A DNA stretch of 64,000 nucleotides from Coprinus comatus (Eukaryota > Basidiomycota > Agaricomycetes > Agaricales > Agaricaceae): NCBI GenBank assembly GCA_034638255.1, contig JAWPGT010000002.1, forward strand, positions 1,550,001 through 1,614,000. The letters run 5' to 3'. This document shows, one piece after another, positions 46,071 to 59,202 of the stretch; within the stretch, counting starts at the first letter, position 1; each line of letters starts with the position of its first letter. Made by a program: the position numbers and the translations under genes. Under the pieces are notes generated by a model. The model was not told where the DNA came from. It worked only from the letters and a program-made list of their open reading frames with translations, and did not search any database.

Positions 46071-49000
46071 TTATAATGTACATAATTGTCTTTTAGCAGA
46101 AGAAACGAACATAAAGGCGGAACCAAGAAAGGGTAACAGCAAAAAAGGGAATCCGTAAGAAAATCGACATTTTGTACCAGAAGATGGTGGGTATGTTGCA
46201 TTTTGTAGTTGACTGGTACTCTGACTTTGATTAAGCCTGTTCATGCTTTGTGGCTGAGCTTTCCGTATCACAACAAAAGATCTTGTGGGTTTTTGCATAC
46301 CACCACTTTCATTCCCTCCTTCGCTACCAGGAGATGTCGATGTGGAAGGGCCATTGAATCCACTTGCGCCTGTAACAGCATTATTGCTGCTTGTTGAGGC
46401 ACCCAGCCCCCCTAGTTCAGGATCTATAGGTGCACTAGTAGGCGATGGGTCTCTGTCTTTATTATCTTTATTATTTCCTCCATCGCTACTTGTTGGTCGG
46501 TGTCGTATGATGTGGTACCAAGGTTTCTTTTTAGGTTGTTCCTCAATCGTGCTGGCATCGTCATCATAGTTAGCATCATCATCTGTTGTAACAGAAAATT
46601 GCGCTTGATTGGTACGATGTGGCCAACTTGACCCTTTCGTTCCAACCGTATTACCAGACAAAGCTCCAGATGTTCCAGAAGTCGAAGCAGAGTTCAAACC
46701 ACTCATTCCTCCACCGCCATTATTGTTATTAGAACCAAAGCCCAAAAGTGGATACAACCCACCCGCATCTTCAATAATGGCGGTTTGTGATTTCGTCCGT
46801 ACATGCGCAGGTTGCATCGCTCCAGGAGGTAACTGACTATACTCCAGTTGTCTCGCAACATTTGAAAGCGAAGGGGGTGGATCATCTTCATCATAAAACG
46901 CACTCGCATTTGTCGCGGCTTTCATACTTCCAGCTGGGAGTAAAGTCGTCCTACTTGGGTTTTGTTCGTTGTGAACCGAAGGGAAAGTATGCGTTGATCC
47001 ATTTCCAAGGACGTGCATAGAAGTGCTAGCAATGGCTTGTGTTGAGGCATTGACATTATTTGAGAACGCACTTGTTGAACCATCTGTGATCGCATATGGT
47101 GTATCGATATGTGCTCTCCCACCTCCTACTCTTGAGAACCCACTCTTAGGAGGTGCTGGAGAAGATGCTCCAACAGGGGAATAGTTATGACGAAGTGGAT
47201 ATGATTGCCAAGCACCCATAATGTACCCTTCGTCGTCGTCGCTCTCTCTGTATGGTCTTGGTAATGCATGTTCAGGTTTCAAAACACTAGGTGGAGGGCC
47301 TGAATGAGTCGATCCCTTCCTGCTATCTGAATTCATGAATCCAGGACCGATAGGTAAACCCATCAACGGATCCGGAGAACTAGTTGAAGCAACGTCTGAA
47401 GACCCTCCGTTGGTTCGTTGACTTGGTCTTCCATTTTTCTTCTGTGACTTCCTCTTCTTTGATCGAGTTCGCGAACCACAGCAACCTGCCATCATAAGTG
47501 CACCCAACAGCCCGGAATCAGCCACATTGCGACTGCGGTCAAATCCTACTCTGCCAGCAATACGCACAACCGCTTCAGTCAATTTAACCAATAACATCAA
47601 CACAAGTGCCAAGTACACAAGAGCGAGGATAATGAGGATGCCATAGGCGACCCATCCACCAGGTCCAGAGCCAATGGAAATCTGATGAACATTAATAAAA
47701 TGACAACGGTGGTGATATGGTAAGAGAGAACATACGGCAGGAGTCAAAATCACCAATAGGACCGCAACAACAATCCGGGCCACACAGAATAAAAAGCTGA
47801 TCAAACCCATTCTTGCACCACCAGCCCAAGGCAGCCAGATACTTGTTCCCAGAGCCGATATCACCTCCACCACAAGGATCACAATGGCTTGGGTGGTTCC
47901 ACTCCTCTGTCCAGCTCCAATGGTCGCTCCGAACGCAAGGTTGCTTGCAAAAAGCATCGTAGCAAACATTTGAGAACCATGTCGGTAATGGTTGTACAAA
48001 GGCCCAAGAGAAAGTAGCGTCCGTGTCTCATCATATAGCTTGTTTGTGGTTGTGAAGGTTACGCGAAGTACTAGGTGTAACGGGATGATGACAGAGAAAA
48101 ATGTGAAGGACAATGCAGCCAAGGCGACACTAGCCTTGGTGAAGTCGGAATTCCGTTGAGTCATGTGGAAAACGGAAAAGATGGTAATAGGAAGGTGAAA
48201 TAAAACCAAAATGCGGACAAGATTTCCATGAAGGACATTTCCATGGAATGAACCAATGTCACTCCGGAATCGCCACCATGATCTATGCGTTCCTATGGCG
48301 CGGTTACCAACACCAAACATGCTCCCACCACCCAAACTTTGTCCTGTCACACTTTTGTTTTCTTCAATAGGTACAGGCGAGGTCATATCTACTTGCTCCT
48401 TGCTTAAAGCGTTTCGATTGGAAATACTTGTAGCAAAACCTGCACTCCGTGAGAGATTGTTAGAATAGCTTGGTCTACCAGCGGACTTTAAGATGACCAC
48501 AACAATGAAGTAGTCCAACACCCATAAGACAACGGAAAGAACAATTATGCTGCCAATAATAGCAAGGAATAGAATGAGGCAGGTAGGGAAAAGGTCTTGA
48601 GGCCGCAGGCCCACGGCATATGCAAACGAGCGAATCCCATCTGGGGTATCTTCAGGGAGAGTGAAAAGGAAATTAGGAACAGAAGGATCAATGTAGAGTG
48701 GAGATGCGGGGTCCGAGAATTGATCTGAGAAATTTGAGGTGGGTGAGAACGGTAACGTAGAGAGTGGGTTCCACAAATGTGAGGTGTGCGAATTAGTGAG
48801 CGTGACATCTAGAGTAGTGTTCAGCTTGTGTGATAAGGTATAAAACAAAGCGAACGCACTATAAGAGAGTGTAGCCCACGCTGTCTGCGTTAAGAGAGGA
48901 TCTACAAACGGATCAATGTGATGAGCTTCTTTGAAGGGATGTCAAACCCACAAATAAACGGAGGCCATTGGACAGCTACCATAGCAAGCGCTGCGCACCA

Positions 49001-49932
49001 CTGAGTATGAAAAATTACATCTCGCATCGACGGAGTGCCTGCAATACCATTTCAATATCTGCTGTTAGGATAGCAATTGGTTGGGAACCTACAAAACCTC
49101 ATTAACGCCGGTGACGACGCCATTCTTTCACCACTGATTGCACTCGCCAAAATGAAGCCTCCACTCTGCAACCTCCCCCAAATCGAGTTACTATTTCTAC
49201 TTAGACCCAGACCCCTTCCACAAGCCGATATCACTCTGGCCACCCCAACAACGAGCCAATACGCCGCCGTCAGAGCCACAGTAGCCCAGAGGATCATTCT
49301 TGCGTCGCCATAAGGCCCCAGACTTTCTGACGGTTCCAACGGCGTAGTAGCAACATCAATACAAACTAGTTCCTGGCGAGCGGGATCGACGGCACGCAGT
49401 CGTGTGACAACGGTTGTTAATGCACGGTCCTCACCCAGTGGTATTGTTGCAGCTAATGCAAAGGGCCCGGCAGGAAGGGGACAATAAGTACTTGGAATGA
49501 CATTAGGATCGAGAGGTGGGAGTGGGGATGGTGGACGGAGTGTTGTGCATAGATATGAACTGTTTGTCCATGCGTTGAGTGTGAGCACCGAGGCTGTTGT
49601 AAATAGCGTAGCTATAAACTCAATAAATCAGCTCGTGTAACGAGTGGAGAGAAAGCAGGCGACCGACAAAGACTTCCACTAGCGTTCGTGAGGCCTAGGA
49701 TCTGCTGCGGACTTTCTCCAAGCACGGTCAAGTTTAAATAAGTGCCAAGGTCTTCATTTCTATGTATTTGCGCATATACAGTAGTTACGTTCAGCTTTAG
49801 CGCAGCATTGGCCTCGTCGTCGAAACAGTCAGTAAAGGGTACAGTTGCAGGGTCGGCATTAACAGGCGAGATGAGGTGGAGCAAGAAGAGCACCACCAAC
49901 GAAGGGGGCAGTCCGCTGAAAAGAATATGCAT
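46071..49932 (-). CDS. TRP-like membrane channel / ML-like domain protein (FLC/PKD2 family)
   Basis: The start at 49932 (MHILFSGLPPSLVVLFLLHL) gives a signal peptide; an in-frame ATG at 50025 is possible. A Cys-containing lumenal ML-like domain follows (FTDCFDDEANAALKLNVTTV; STYCPLPAGPFALAATIPLG), then about eight to nine transmembrane helices (MILWATVALTAAYWLVVGVA; LFPTCLILFLAIIGSIIVLS; AIVILVVEVISALGTSIWLP). The C-terminal 400 residues are disordered, rich in Ser, Asn and Gly. An in-frame 54 nt intron lies at 47682-47735. The family affects calcium, cell wall and FAD transport in the ER or plasma membrane. Stop 46071-46073. Confidence 0.75.
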
Positions 49933-50088
49933 GATAACAAGCGTCGACGCCGGCGTGAACGACGAGAACGGGTATCTGGAGGTTGTAGTTGGAGAGGCGG
50001 CAATACACCACCTTTCCAGAGGCATTACATCATCAAAATATTCTCACGTATATTACACAAAAAAACAAAACAAAAAACAAATGGTACA

Positions 50089-51149
50089 CTACACTTTGCC
50101 ATCATCATCGTGGTACGGAGGCAAAAGGCCTTCGTCTGGCTTGACCGGAAGACGGATCTTGCCTGTCTCCCGCGAACGACGGTGATGATGCCTGTGTCGG
50201 TATTCGGTGGACGATACCCACATTTCCTTTGCACTTGTTTGTGTATCGCGAGGCAGCGAGCTTCTTGGGACTGGGGTATAGACCATCTCAACATCTGTGT
50301 CCATAGGGGTCGAAATGGGAACAAGCAAGATGCGTTGGGGTGCACCCGAGGTCGAACCGCTACGCGAATGGGTCGGAAGGTGGGTCGATGAGTAGCAACA
50401 ATGAGAGGGGCATCTAGCGGATTGGCGGACAAGCTGATCGTAGAAGTTTGACACAGCAAGAAGGAAGTGCAGCTGGGCGTTTAATATATTAGTGCCAAGT
50501 GGTTGCGGAGTGTGATAATCAACTTACTCTGATCACAAGGATTATAAAAAGGACACCGACAACAACATAGATGGCTTTGGAAATCCATTGTTCGCAGTTC
50601 TCTGAGTTCAAGCCCATTTCATGCAGATCGCGCATGAGCTCGGGATGATGAGAAAATTCTTCGCATATGGCAGCACGGGCAGAGGAAAGGAATGCTGCAT
50701 ATGTCGTGGCAAGAGTAGCCAAAGAACAGAAGGCAAAGTCTGCGATGGAATAGTCTCTGTAAAACCTCACTAAGGAGGCTTTGCTCTATGAAGAGTCAGT
50801 GCGTCATATAGCTGAAATTGAGCAAATTGCACACCTTGATTGTTCCTACAAGCCCAAAGGCGCATACGGAAGCCGCAGAGGCGAAATAGACGGAAAGTAA
50901 AGCCCACAATACTTTGACCCCATCGACAGCCTGAGGCCAATTATCTGTCGCCCACTCACTCTCAACATCTCCCCACTTGAGTTGTTGCCATGCTGTTAGA
51001 ACATGGAAGCCGAGAGCAAGGTTTGTAACGGTGCCAAAGAGAGTGATTAGCAAAGAAGCTACCCTGAGAGACGAGCGACGGCGACGATGCATGAGAGAAT
51101 GTAGTCGGAAGGAAAGGAGAATGTACCTTGCAGCAGAAAGCCTTGACAT
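50089..51149 (-). CDS. Tetraspan membrane protein of unknown function
   Basis: The start at 51149 gives MSRLSAARYILLSFRLHSLM. Predicted helices: VASLLITLFGTVTNLALGFH, VLWALLSVYFASAASVCAFG, IADFAFCSLATLATTYAAFL and IYVVVGVLFIILVI. Between helices 3 and 4 lies an acidic loop with a Cys. The C-terminal exon (after an intron near 50471-50524) is hydrophilic, with a His/Arg-rich stretch (TEYRHRHHHRRSRETGKIRL). Three exons, stop 50089-50091. I do not recognise the family; four helices and a short cytosolic tail are what can be seen. Confidence 0.6.
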
Positions 51150-51817
51150 TACTCAGCCCACCAGATGGAGGTTAGACAACGGCAGTCACACTCAGTCACA
51201 AGTTTCGCCGCTAACATACGCATACCGAACATTATAATATTACGTGAATCAGCCGACAAAATCCGTATGATCCGTTTTTCAAGAACACAAATCACCACAC
51301 AATCCAGAAATCAGACGACATTCTCCAGATTTTCTCCCATTAAGTGCACTCTCACCCAAGGCCGGATAATACACAGGAGCAGAGTCCGCGATAATAATGA
51401 TTGCACCCTATACCTTGTGTTCAGGGCCTATGTGTATGACATCTATAATTGTGTCATCGCCACGCAGCCCTCGGGCTCTTTTCCATTCCTACTTGCACAA
51501 TAGTCAGAGCCCACAGCGGAAGTCCCGGCCAACGAAGAGCAGTTAGGAAAAAGCTGTATCCATGTTACAATCATGTATCATGTTTGTGTCAATTCACAAA
51601 GTTCCTGAGAAGAAGTGCGTACTATCGTACTTGACTATTTTTATCAGAAGGCCAGGCGTCTCAGGCGCAGTCGGAGTAACTGTGCATGTCATATCGCTTG
51701 GTAATATTTGTATGGCAAACAACCCTGTGCCAAACATCAAACCGGCCCGCGTTCTTCCCGTCCACCATCCTCCGACACAGAAAGCTAACAGCCTCACGCC
51801 ACATAACCACACCCAAA
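51150..51817. other. Divergent intergenic region
   Basis: About 670 bp between the tetraspan gene and COA3. Several overlapping short frames exist but none has codon or domain support. Confidence 0.55.
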
Positions 51818-52466
51818 ATGACATCACAATATCTGGACAGGCGCAAGGCCCAAGCTTCTTACCGACCCAAAGGAGGCGTACGTAGTCCACAAAACACAAC
51901 AAAAATAATAAATTTTCATGCCTAAATAGATCATGTCCGAAGGCCTCAAACGAGCCCGTGAACCATTTCGTCTACGAAACGCGTTAACAGGACTTGCACT
52001 CGGCTTGTTCTCTTTTGGAATATATTCCTACTCAATCAGTGCCGTCAAACAAGACGTTTTCGATGATATCGACGAAGAAGCCAAAGCTCTCATTAAAACT
52101 GGTACCCCTGCCGGTGCAACCACCCTCCCGACCTCTTCTCCCTCGACAACAACCTCAGAAGGTACATCAACGATACCATCGAAGCCACTCCCGGTGACTT
52201 TAACCAAAGACCAAGAGGCACGGATAATGGAAAACGCTGTGGAAGCTGCTACTGGCATGAGCAGCACAAATGAAAACGGACGCGTTGCAGAAGTTTCCAA
52301 GGATTCTCCTATACCTACCGCATCCCAGGAGAAGGTAGAACGTCCAAGGGGTATATTACAAAGTCTAGATGGGAAAATTCCGTGGTTGTTGGATGCTCAG
52401 AATAAGACTTTGGTACAGGGTGCTCCTCCCATTGACAATATCGGCAAAATGTCCAAAAGATCGTAG
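51818..52466 (+). CDS. COA3: COA3-like cytochrome c oxidase assembly factor
   Basis: The ATG at 51818 gives MTSQYLDRRKAQASYRPKGG; a single intron (about 51878-51929) joins it to IMSEGLKRAREPFRLRNALT. The conserved transmembrane segment reads GLALGLFSFGIYSYSISAVK, followed by QDVFDDIDEE. This is the COA3/CCDC56 signature, a factor that holds newly made Cox1 in the inner mitochondrial membrane. The C-terminal 120 residues are Ser/Thr/Pro-rich and longer than in yeast. Stop 52464-52466. Confidence 0.82.
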
Positions 52467-52725
52467 GATCGGACCATGTTTCCAATTGAATCTATATTAT
52501 TCATTATCTTCTCCCCTCTCATTTTTTTTAGATTTTGTCGCCGAGCTTGTCCTGCTGGATGTAAAACACCACTCTTTTTTCATTAGTATGCATATATCAT
52601 GAATTCATTACAGATTAAAGCGAACACAGAACGCAAGAGACAGCAATTACAACAGCAAATATCAACATCACAAAACATTTTCACAAAACACGTTTGCAAC
52701 CCTTACACTCATCTGAGTTTTCAAC

Positions 52726-54539
52726 CTAAGCTAGACCCCAAATCCCAGCCTTCCTGACGCCCTCTACCAAGGCATCCACATTACCCAGCATAGTACCCAA
52801 TAACACTTTCTTCTCTTCAGTGGTCTTCTTCCTGTCCTTATTCTGGTCATCATTCTCTCCACCGTCGGGAATGCTACTCATTGACATCGACATTGAGGTG
52901 CTCGTGCTCGTGCTAGAAGCGAAATTGCGACTTGGGGTATACAGTTGACCATGTGTTTGCGCCCTCGGCCTCGAAACGGAAGAGGAAGAGGAGGAAGTCG
53001 AGTCTACCCTGGAATGGTACGGTGTACTGACGCGATCTCGACTAGAAAATCCTGATTTCTTGGGGCTGAGAGGTTCGTAATCAACATCCTTCTTTAGCAT
53101 CATCATCATATTTGTAGCAACATTATTCCCATTTCCGCTTCCATGGTTGGCACCTGGCCTTGCAAGAGGCTTAGGAGTCTGAGGAAACTTGGATGGGAAT
53201 GGAGAAGATTTCAAAAACGGTGTTTGAGTCCTTGGTAATGGACCTTTGATTTGAGAGCTAAGATTGAGTGCTTGTGTGTGTCGAGCGCTTTTAGGTTTTT
53301 CAGGAGAGGAGGGTATAGATGAAGCTGGTGTTGACAGTGATGACATAGAAGTAAAAGAATTCATTGAAGAACCACTTGTTGAACGAGACCCAGAGGAATT
53401 AGATGATGAAGTAGAAAATTCGCTTGAAGATGCAGAGCCATGACGAGCGAGAGGTCGAAGAGGTGTAGGGTTAAGAGATGGTTTCGAGAGGCGACCTTGT
53501 GAAAGAGTACGAGGAGCCCGAACTGGGGTGCTGGGCGGAGGTGATGTACATGGTGATCGAGGGTTTTGGATTGCTTCTGTTGGAACAGTCTCATCCAGGA
53601 GGTAAAAATAGATGAACTCGAGGCATTTCATCCTAGAGATTGTGCAAGTGAGCCACGGTAATGTCCTTCTGGGTGGAACCGTATACTTACCGAACCTCGC
53701 GAGGTGTTCCAGCACGCTTGAGGATCTTGACAATTGCTTGAATGCCATGCGCGCTTTCAAACGATCTTATGGCTTTAGGAGAGTCCACAAGAACGCATAA
53801 CAGAGTATCCATGACCATCGAAGATAGTGGCGGCGGCAGTTGGATAGATGGTTTGCTATCCTCCTCACTTGTTGTTGCTGGTGTCATATGCCGTGAAGTT
53901 AATAGGAGATCAAGTAACACCTATGCTCTCGCGTTAACTATGATGTAAGAACCTTGTGAAGTGACGTACTTCAAGGCTATATTTCCTACCAAGAAACACT
54001 TTGCTAGATTCGTGGCTTAACGCAATTCCTTGTATAATTCCCAATGCCTTCATCAACTGAGACGAGAGACATATCTCTTCTACGAACCGAATAAGCCAAA
54101 ACGCACAACCTCGAACAATACAAGAATGCTCACCGTCGTTTGACGTTTTGTTTAAACTAAAGACATACTCCAACCTTCTTGTAGCTGTAGTTATCCAGCC
54201 AATCAATCGTAAAGGTACTGATAACCGAACTCGAATCATCAACACCTTGGGCGCCAAAGAATAAAAGCATACGCACTATTACACTCAAAAGTATATTGTA
54301 ATGCCATGAAGTAATCCCAACTTTCATTCCCTTCTCCACCTGCCAGACAAGCACTAGCCAGCTGCATCTCAAGTTGGTCCAACGCCTTTGTCCTAACATC
54401 GGATGACGATCTTGGTGAACAAAGCTGTAGAGTAAATTTATATCAGTTTCTCCAATCCTCGTATATGTTGATACACACGTACTTCATCCAAAGAGTCCTC
54501 AACTATACATCTCAGTTCTTCCAGACTAGTTCCAATCAT
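52726..54539 (-). CDS. Cdc14 homolog of the septation initiation network
   Basis: The start at 54539 gives MIGTSLEELRCIVEDSLDE. Helical exons follow (ALDQLEMQLASACLAGGEGN pattern around 54310-54370; CLSSQLMKALGIIQGIALSH; FLGRKYSLEV; LLDLLLTSRHMTPATT; SFESAHGIQAIVKILKRAGT; MKCLEFIYFYLLDET). The rest is a disordered Ser-rich tail, closing with the conserved KKVLLGTMLGNVDALVEGVR. This is the S. pombe Cdc14 family (partner of the kinase Sid1), not the Cdc14 phosphatase. Stop 52726-52728. Confidence 0.75.
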
Positions 54540-54897
54540 AACGACCTTGCTAGTTTGATTACAGAACCGTATAAGCGTACCAGATGAAAAAGAAGTAAAA
54601 ATAATAGACGAGAACAGAAGAAGAAAAAAGGGCGCGCAAGTTATATAAATATTGGTTTTTGGTTCAATCAAAACGTGGTGTGTCCTGCCAACTCAAACCC
54701 CCCCTATCCCCATCCAAACTGTTCGCGATTTCCGAACATGATGTCACGTGTATATGACTCCTTCTGCACGTGATGATATTTTTCCCGCGCAATTAGGACA
54801 TCATTTGGCGGAGATAAGGTGTGTAAAACTTGTGTCAGAATGTCGGAATATATCGAAAAATACTCACAGTTGCTTACTTACTGTTTACCGAATACTC
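54540..54897. other. Divergent intergenic region
   Basis: About 360 bp between the Cdc14-like gene and the FAH-family gene; it likely carries both promoters. It includes CACGTG palindromes (around 54746 and 54767), which are candidate bHLH sites. Confidence 0.4.
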
Positions 54898-56190
54898 ATG
54901 GCACCCATAACCACAGTGAGCAAGCTGTTAATGTAATACTTCGCAACCAAAGACTTACATAGGACTTTTCTGACAGCAATGGACACGTCTCATTCGCTTT
55001 GTGGCTGTTCAGACTAAACGAGTTCACATTGGTCAACCGGTTGATGCAAACTTAGACGGTAGGATGATTAAACTACCATATGGTAGCGTAAACTGATTCT
55101 TTCTCTTCTTCACTAGTTGGTTTGGCTAAGGCCAAAAATCAAGTTATTAAAGCTTATGAGATTATAGGTTCAGCGCTTGACCCCAGTGCTCAAGTTACCA
55201 AGCAAATTCTGACAGTCGACACTCTTCTTGCTCCTCTCTCGAACGATGAAATCAAAGTTGTCCGTTGCTTAGGCTTGAACTACTCTGATCATGCTGTATG
55301 TCAATTTTTTTTTACAATTTTACCCCACTATTGTCACTAACATACACTGTGAACTAAGGCCGAAGCCAAGCTTGCTAAACCTGCGTATGTCCCATACTTG
55401 ATCCACATAATCTTTTTGCGATGGTATTAATCAATCGTATTCCGACAGTTTCCCTGTCCTCTTTTACAAACCTGTGACCTCTTTAATTGGTCCTCTTGCA
55501 ACTGTAGTAATTCCTTCTGTTGCTCAACCCATTTCCGAGCATCTACCAGATTATGAAGTAGAACTTGTCATCGTCATTGGAAAAGCCGCTAAGAACGTTT
55601 CCAAAGCCGATGCTTTGGATTATGTTCTAGGATATACCGGTGCCAACGATGTCTCCTTCAGGAAACATCAAATGGCCATCTCTCAGTGGGGATTCTCTAA
55701 GAGTTTCGGTCAGAAAACTTATCATTATTGATTAGTCGGAACTTGTGTTGACGATTTGTGGGGTACTAGATAACACTAACCCTCTTGGTCCTTGTCTCGT
55801 CTCTAATAACGCAATTCCCGATCCTCAAGATGTCCGTCTCAAAATGACACTCAACGGAAATGTTGTACAAGACGGTACAACTGCGTGAGTCATACCCTAT
55901 TCGCAGCATTCTCCCTCCGATCACTCTTTATTAACTGACAATATCCAACCCTATTGTATAGTGAACAAATCTTCAATGTCCGCACAACAGTCTCTTTCCT
56001 CTCCCAAGGAACTACTCTTCAACCAGGTACCATCATCCTAACTGGAACACCAAAAGGTGTAGGTTTCGTCAAACAACCTCCTCTTTACCTCAAAGATGGT
56101 GATAAAATGGAAGCTTGGTTGAGCGGTGGTATTGGCACTTTGGTAAACGACGTAAAGGAAGAGAAAACCAACATTCTTGCCAAGTTGTAA
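54898..56190 (+). CDS. Fumarylacetoacetate hydrolase family enzyme (FAHD1/YcgM-like)
   Basis: The ATG at 54898 gives MAPITT; the next exon gives QWTRLIRFVAVQTKRVHIGQ. Family motifs: VVRCLGLNYSDHAAEAK, FPVLFYKPVTSLIGP, EVELVIVIGKAAKNVSKADA (metal-binding Glu), VLGYTGANDVSFRKHQ, SFGQ/DNTNPLGPC, TVSFLSQGTTLQPGTIILTG and TPKGVGF. Such enzymes are acylpyruvate hydrolases or oxaloacetate decarboxylases; exact substrate not determinable. Six or seven exons; the stop TAA is at 56188-56190. Confidence 0.88.
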
Positions 56191-56396
56191 TAACGTTATT
56201 GGTCTCATCAAGACTTGTACCCCTTCAACAAAACAAAGTTGGCACGCTGTATTTAGGAACAATCTGAGTCCGACTCGGTGAACGAGATACATATCATCAA
56301 GATATATTTATTTTAAGTCCATGTCCGTACCCGAAAGCAAAAAACGTCAACGCCGCTTGCGTCTGTTGTTCGATAACTGAGCAGTGGTAGCAAGCA

Positions 56397-57076
56397 CTAA
56401 CCACATCTGCTCCCATTGCTGCAGCACCTAATTTCACCTCTGGCAATTCCGCTACGGTAGCAGTATGAGCTACAAATTATCAAAAAATTTATCAGTAATG
56501 TTGAGATACTAAATGAAAGAAGAAAATTTTACCCGCGGGGACAGCAGCGCCCATCTAATTTAAGATGACAGGGTCGTCAACTATACTGTTTCAAGGATAT
56601 GAACAAAGAAAGACACGTACCACCACAGCAAACAGTGTCTGCTGGGCAACAACCACGTTGTGCACACCCGTTCATGTTATTGGGGCAACAAACTACACCA
56701 CAATTAACACCCTGCTACACAACATTAAATAAAAAATTCCACGAAAAACTTACTTTGTGAGGTGTAGCACCATCGATCCCTTCCACAGCAAGTACCTAAA
56801 ACCTACGCATTAGCATTGAAAGTAATTGAAAAAGAATCATCATATACCATTGCTGCAACAGTCACCACCCAGAGGGCAACAAGATCCCGTATTACTGCAG
56901 CGGCCTCTGTCGGGTCCACAATCTTGGCGCTTGACTAGCAAGCCTTCCAAGTCTGAACGTTCAGAAGGGGTGGCATAGCTTACGGTCTCAACAGAGGCAG
57001 AAAGCTGTACAGTAGCACTGGAGAGACTGACAAAGTAACCACCGAGAACAAGCAGAGAAGTAATTGAGAGACGCAT
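56397..57076 (-). CDS. Small secreted cysteine-rich protein, member 5
   Basis: The ATG at 57076 gives a signal peptide (MRLSITSLLVLGGYFVSLSS), a short propeptide and the basic site LLVKRQDC. About 22 Cys follow: SCCPLGGDCC, TCCGRDRWC, ICCPNNMNGC, RGCCPADTVCC, GRCCPRGSYC and a final module ending RCCSNGSRCG at the TAG 56397-56399. Exons are 20-70 nt and mostly join in phase 1. There is no stalk and no hydrophobic tail, so it should be soluble. The last two modules resemble member 3. It is 36 kb from the other four. An alternative reading of the last exon (HTATVAELPEVKLG) has no Cys and was not chosen. Confidence 0.65.
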
Positions 57077-57130
57077 GATATACAGGGAAGAAAACAGGGA
57101 TCAACGCAGACAAAAAGTTGGGTAAAGGGG

Positions 57131-57138
57131 TTTTTATA
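57131..57138 (-). promoter_or_regulatory. TATA-like box of cysteine-rich gene 5
   Basis: TATAAAAA on the minus strand, about 55 bp upstream of the ATG at 57076. Confidence 0.45.
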
Positions 57139-57350
57139 GAGCTCCGCAAAAACTAGTTCCAAATAGTCTAGCTGAACTTTTGAGCGGCCTTGACCCTGCG
57201 TTGACCTGGACTCGGCGACACATTAAAGCATTATGTTAGGTGTTACGTTTTTTTTTTGTGTTGGAAGTGGACCCTTATAATAAGTAGAAACAGTGTCGAC
57301 CTGTGTCCACAACTGGTCGAAAAAGACCACAGTAAAGTCGCCAAGAGTTT

Positions 57351-59055
57351 TCACATTGTTGCAAAAGGCGAAGGCCTGTCCACTAATCTAGGGAAAGCGT
57401 CTACTCGAGACAAAACCACAATTTGCCGTTCGTGACTAATGTAGCCTTTCATGTACCCTCGATAGATCATGTTGGCGACCAGGCATTCAGCTTCCTCCAT
57501 TGAAACATCGAGACCTGATATCTTCAGAGAGCAATGAAACCAAGAGATAGGTACGCGGGCGCTCTTTTCATGAGCTATCCAACTAAATGAAGTGTTAATT
57601 AATGCATATGACCAATACAAGCGCTAGTGACTTACACGCGACGAAACAAGCTACGCATGCAGAGTGCTCTGGCTTTCTCGAGTGTTAACCATAGATTCAG
57701 CTCAAGGAGCCTCCTTTCCGCCTTTTCGAGCGCTCGATCGAAAGCGGACAGGTCGCCTTTTTTGATTGCCGTAATAAATGGTCTGTAAAGATCCAGGAGG
57801 ACCGGAAAGCGTTGTAGAAGCTCTTCTGAAGGAAAGTGACCTCGAATGATTCTAAGAGGAATGAGATACGTCAAAATTCGTCTGGAAACGTGTGAGGCTT
57901 CATGTATTTTTAAGTGATGTATGAAACTCTTACTCTTGGTTACTATGCGCCTTAGTCGTGCATTGGTAAAACGCAAGGGTTAATTCCTCTTCCGCCTAAA
58001 AATCTCAGCAACTAGAAGTTTCCAAATTGATAAAGATAGTTGTACCTTCGGGAAATCTTCGTTCAAAAAGCTTAGCATCCCAATGTAGTACCGGAATGTT
58101 ACCTAGAAAGTTAGTATACATTATAACACTAGAAGAGAACAATTCACTTGGTGTGCGCGGGGGTATGTCTCGAGCGGGAATATATCGGCATTCGCCTGCA
58201 GTGCCCGAAGTATATTTTTTGACAATGAAATACGTTTTATCTGGGGCAACTGTTGAGTGAATACCGGAAAAACAAGTGAACCTGAAAATACTCACCCGGA
58301 AATAACACTTCATGATCAAACCTACAACATAATAAACACCCCATTTCCTTGACTGTTCGGGTGGTGATATTCTAGGCATCTTGTCAATGACTTACGGTAA
58401 ACATCTCGGCCAAAAGTTCACCTGTCAGTCATACAATTGCTAAAAGCTTTGGCTATGACCCGAGCCGATTCTTCCATACATTCACTTTTCTGGTTATTGT
58501 ACTTTGCATGGAAGTCGGCCTGAACAAGTGTTTTATCAATGGTTATTGTATGCTATGCTGTATTCATCGACAACGTACGTCATATGCCAAGTCCCTAAGG
58601 TCTCGCAAGACGGAGAATAGCGCTGGTAATGTCCATCCCCTATTTTCAGCGAAGAACCGAAGGAAAGACCTAATAGCAATGTGAGGTGTATATCATTACA
58701 TGTATAGAGCATATACACACGAAACAAGTTGCGTCTGTTCTTTGAAAGCCTCTATAGGTTTCTTCTTGGCTATATATATGCACGTCAAGACATAAGAGAT
58801 GGCAATTTCATCCCATGGACTTGCAATAGCGCCCGCATAGCGACGTAGGGCTATTCGCTGATTGATATATCAACTACGAATATATATGCCGAGCTTGATG
58901 AAATTGAGACGTACTCCTGTGTCGTTTTTGAACTCTTTGACTAGATCTTTCCCCTGTGGACTTGTTGGACGAAGAAGATATGCCAACGTGGGACCATTCT
59001 CTGAGATAATAGCATCGTTGAGTTGGCTAAGATATGTCGAAAAATCTACAGGCAT
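57351..59055 (-). CDS. PCI-domain protein, PCID2/Thp1/Csn12-like
   Basis: The start at 59055 gives MPVDFSTYLSQLNDAIISEN, then GPTLAYLLRPTSPQGKDLVK. C-terminal PCI motifs: RILTYLIPLRIIRGHFPSEE, LLQRFPVLLDLYRPFITAIK, KGDLSAFDRALEKAERRLLE, LWLTLEKARALCMRSLFRRV and VSMEEAECLVANMIYRGYMK, ending at the TGA 57351-57353. The family comprises the TREX-2 subunit PCID2/Thp1 and Csn12, both binding a small DSS1/Sem1-type partner and nucleic acid. I cannot separate the two. About nine exons. Confidence 0.75.
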
Positions 59056-59202
59056 GACAAGATTAAGCAAGCAATAAATATCAATTGTTCTAAAGTAACT
59101 GCACGCGTCCAGACTCCGTCCAGATGTGATGTATTGTCACGTGATCAATAATAGATAATTCTGAGATAGCCTGGAGCCCCCCCTATTCATTGTACCACCA
59201 CC

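Noticed and set aside
49742..50391. Plus-strand frames of 147 and 171 codons
   Set aside because: They are antisense to the TRP-like and tetraspan genes, which have helices and splice sites that make sense.
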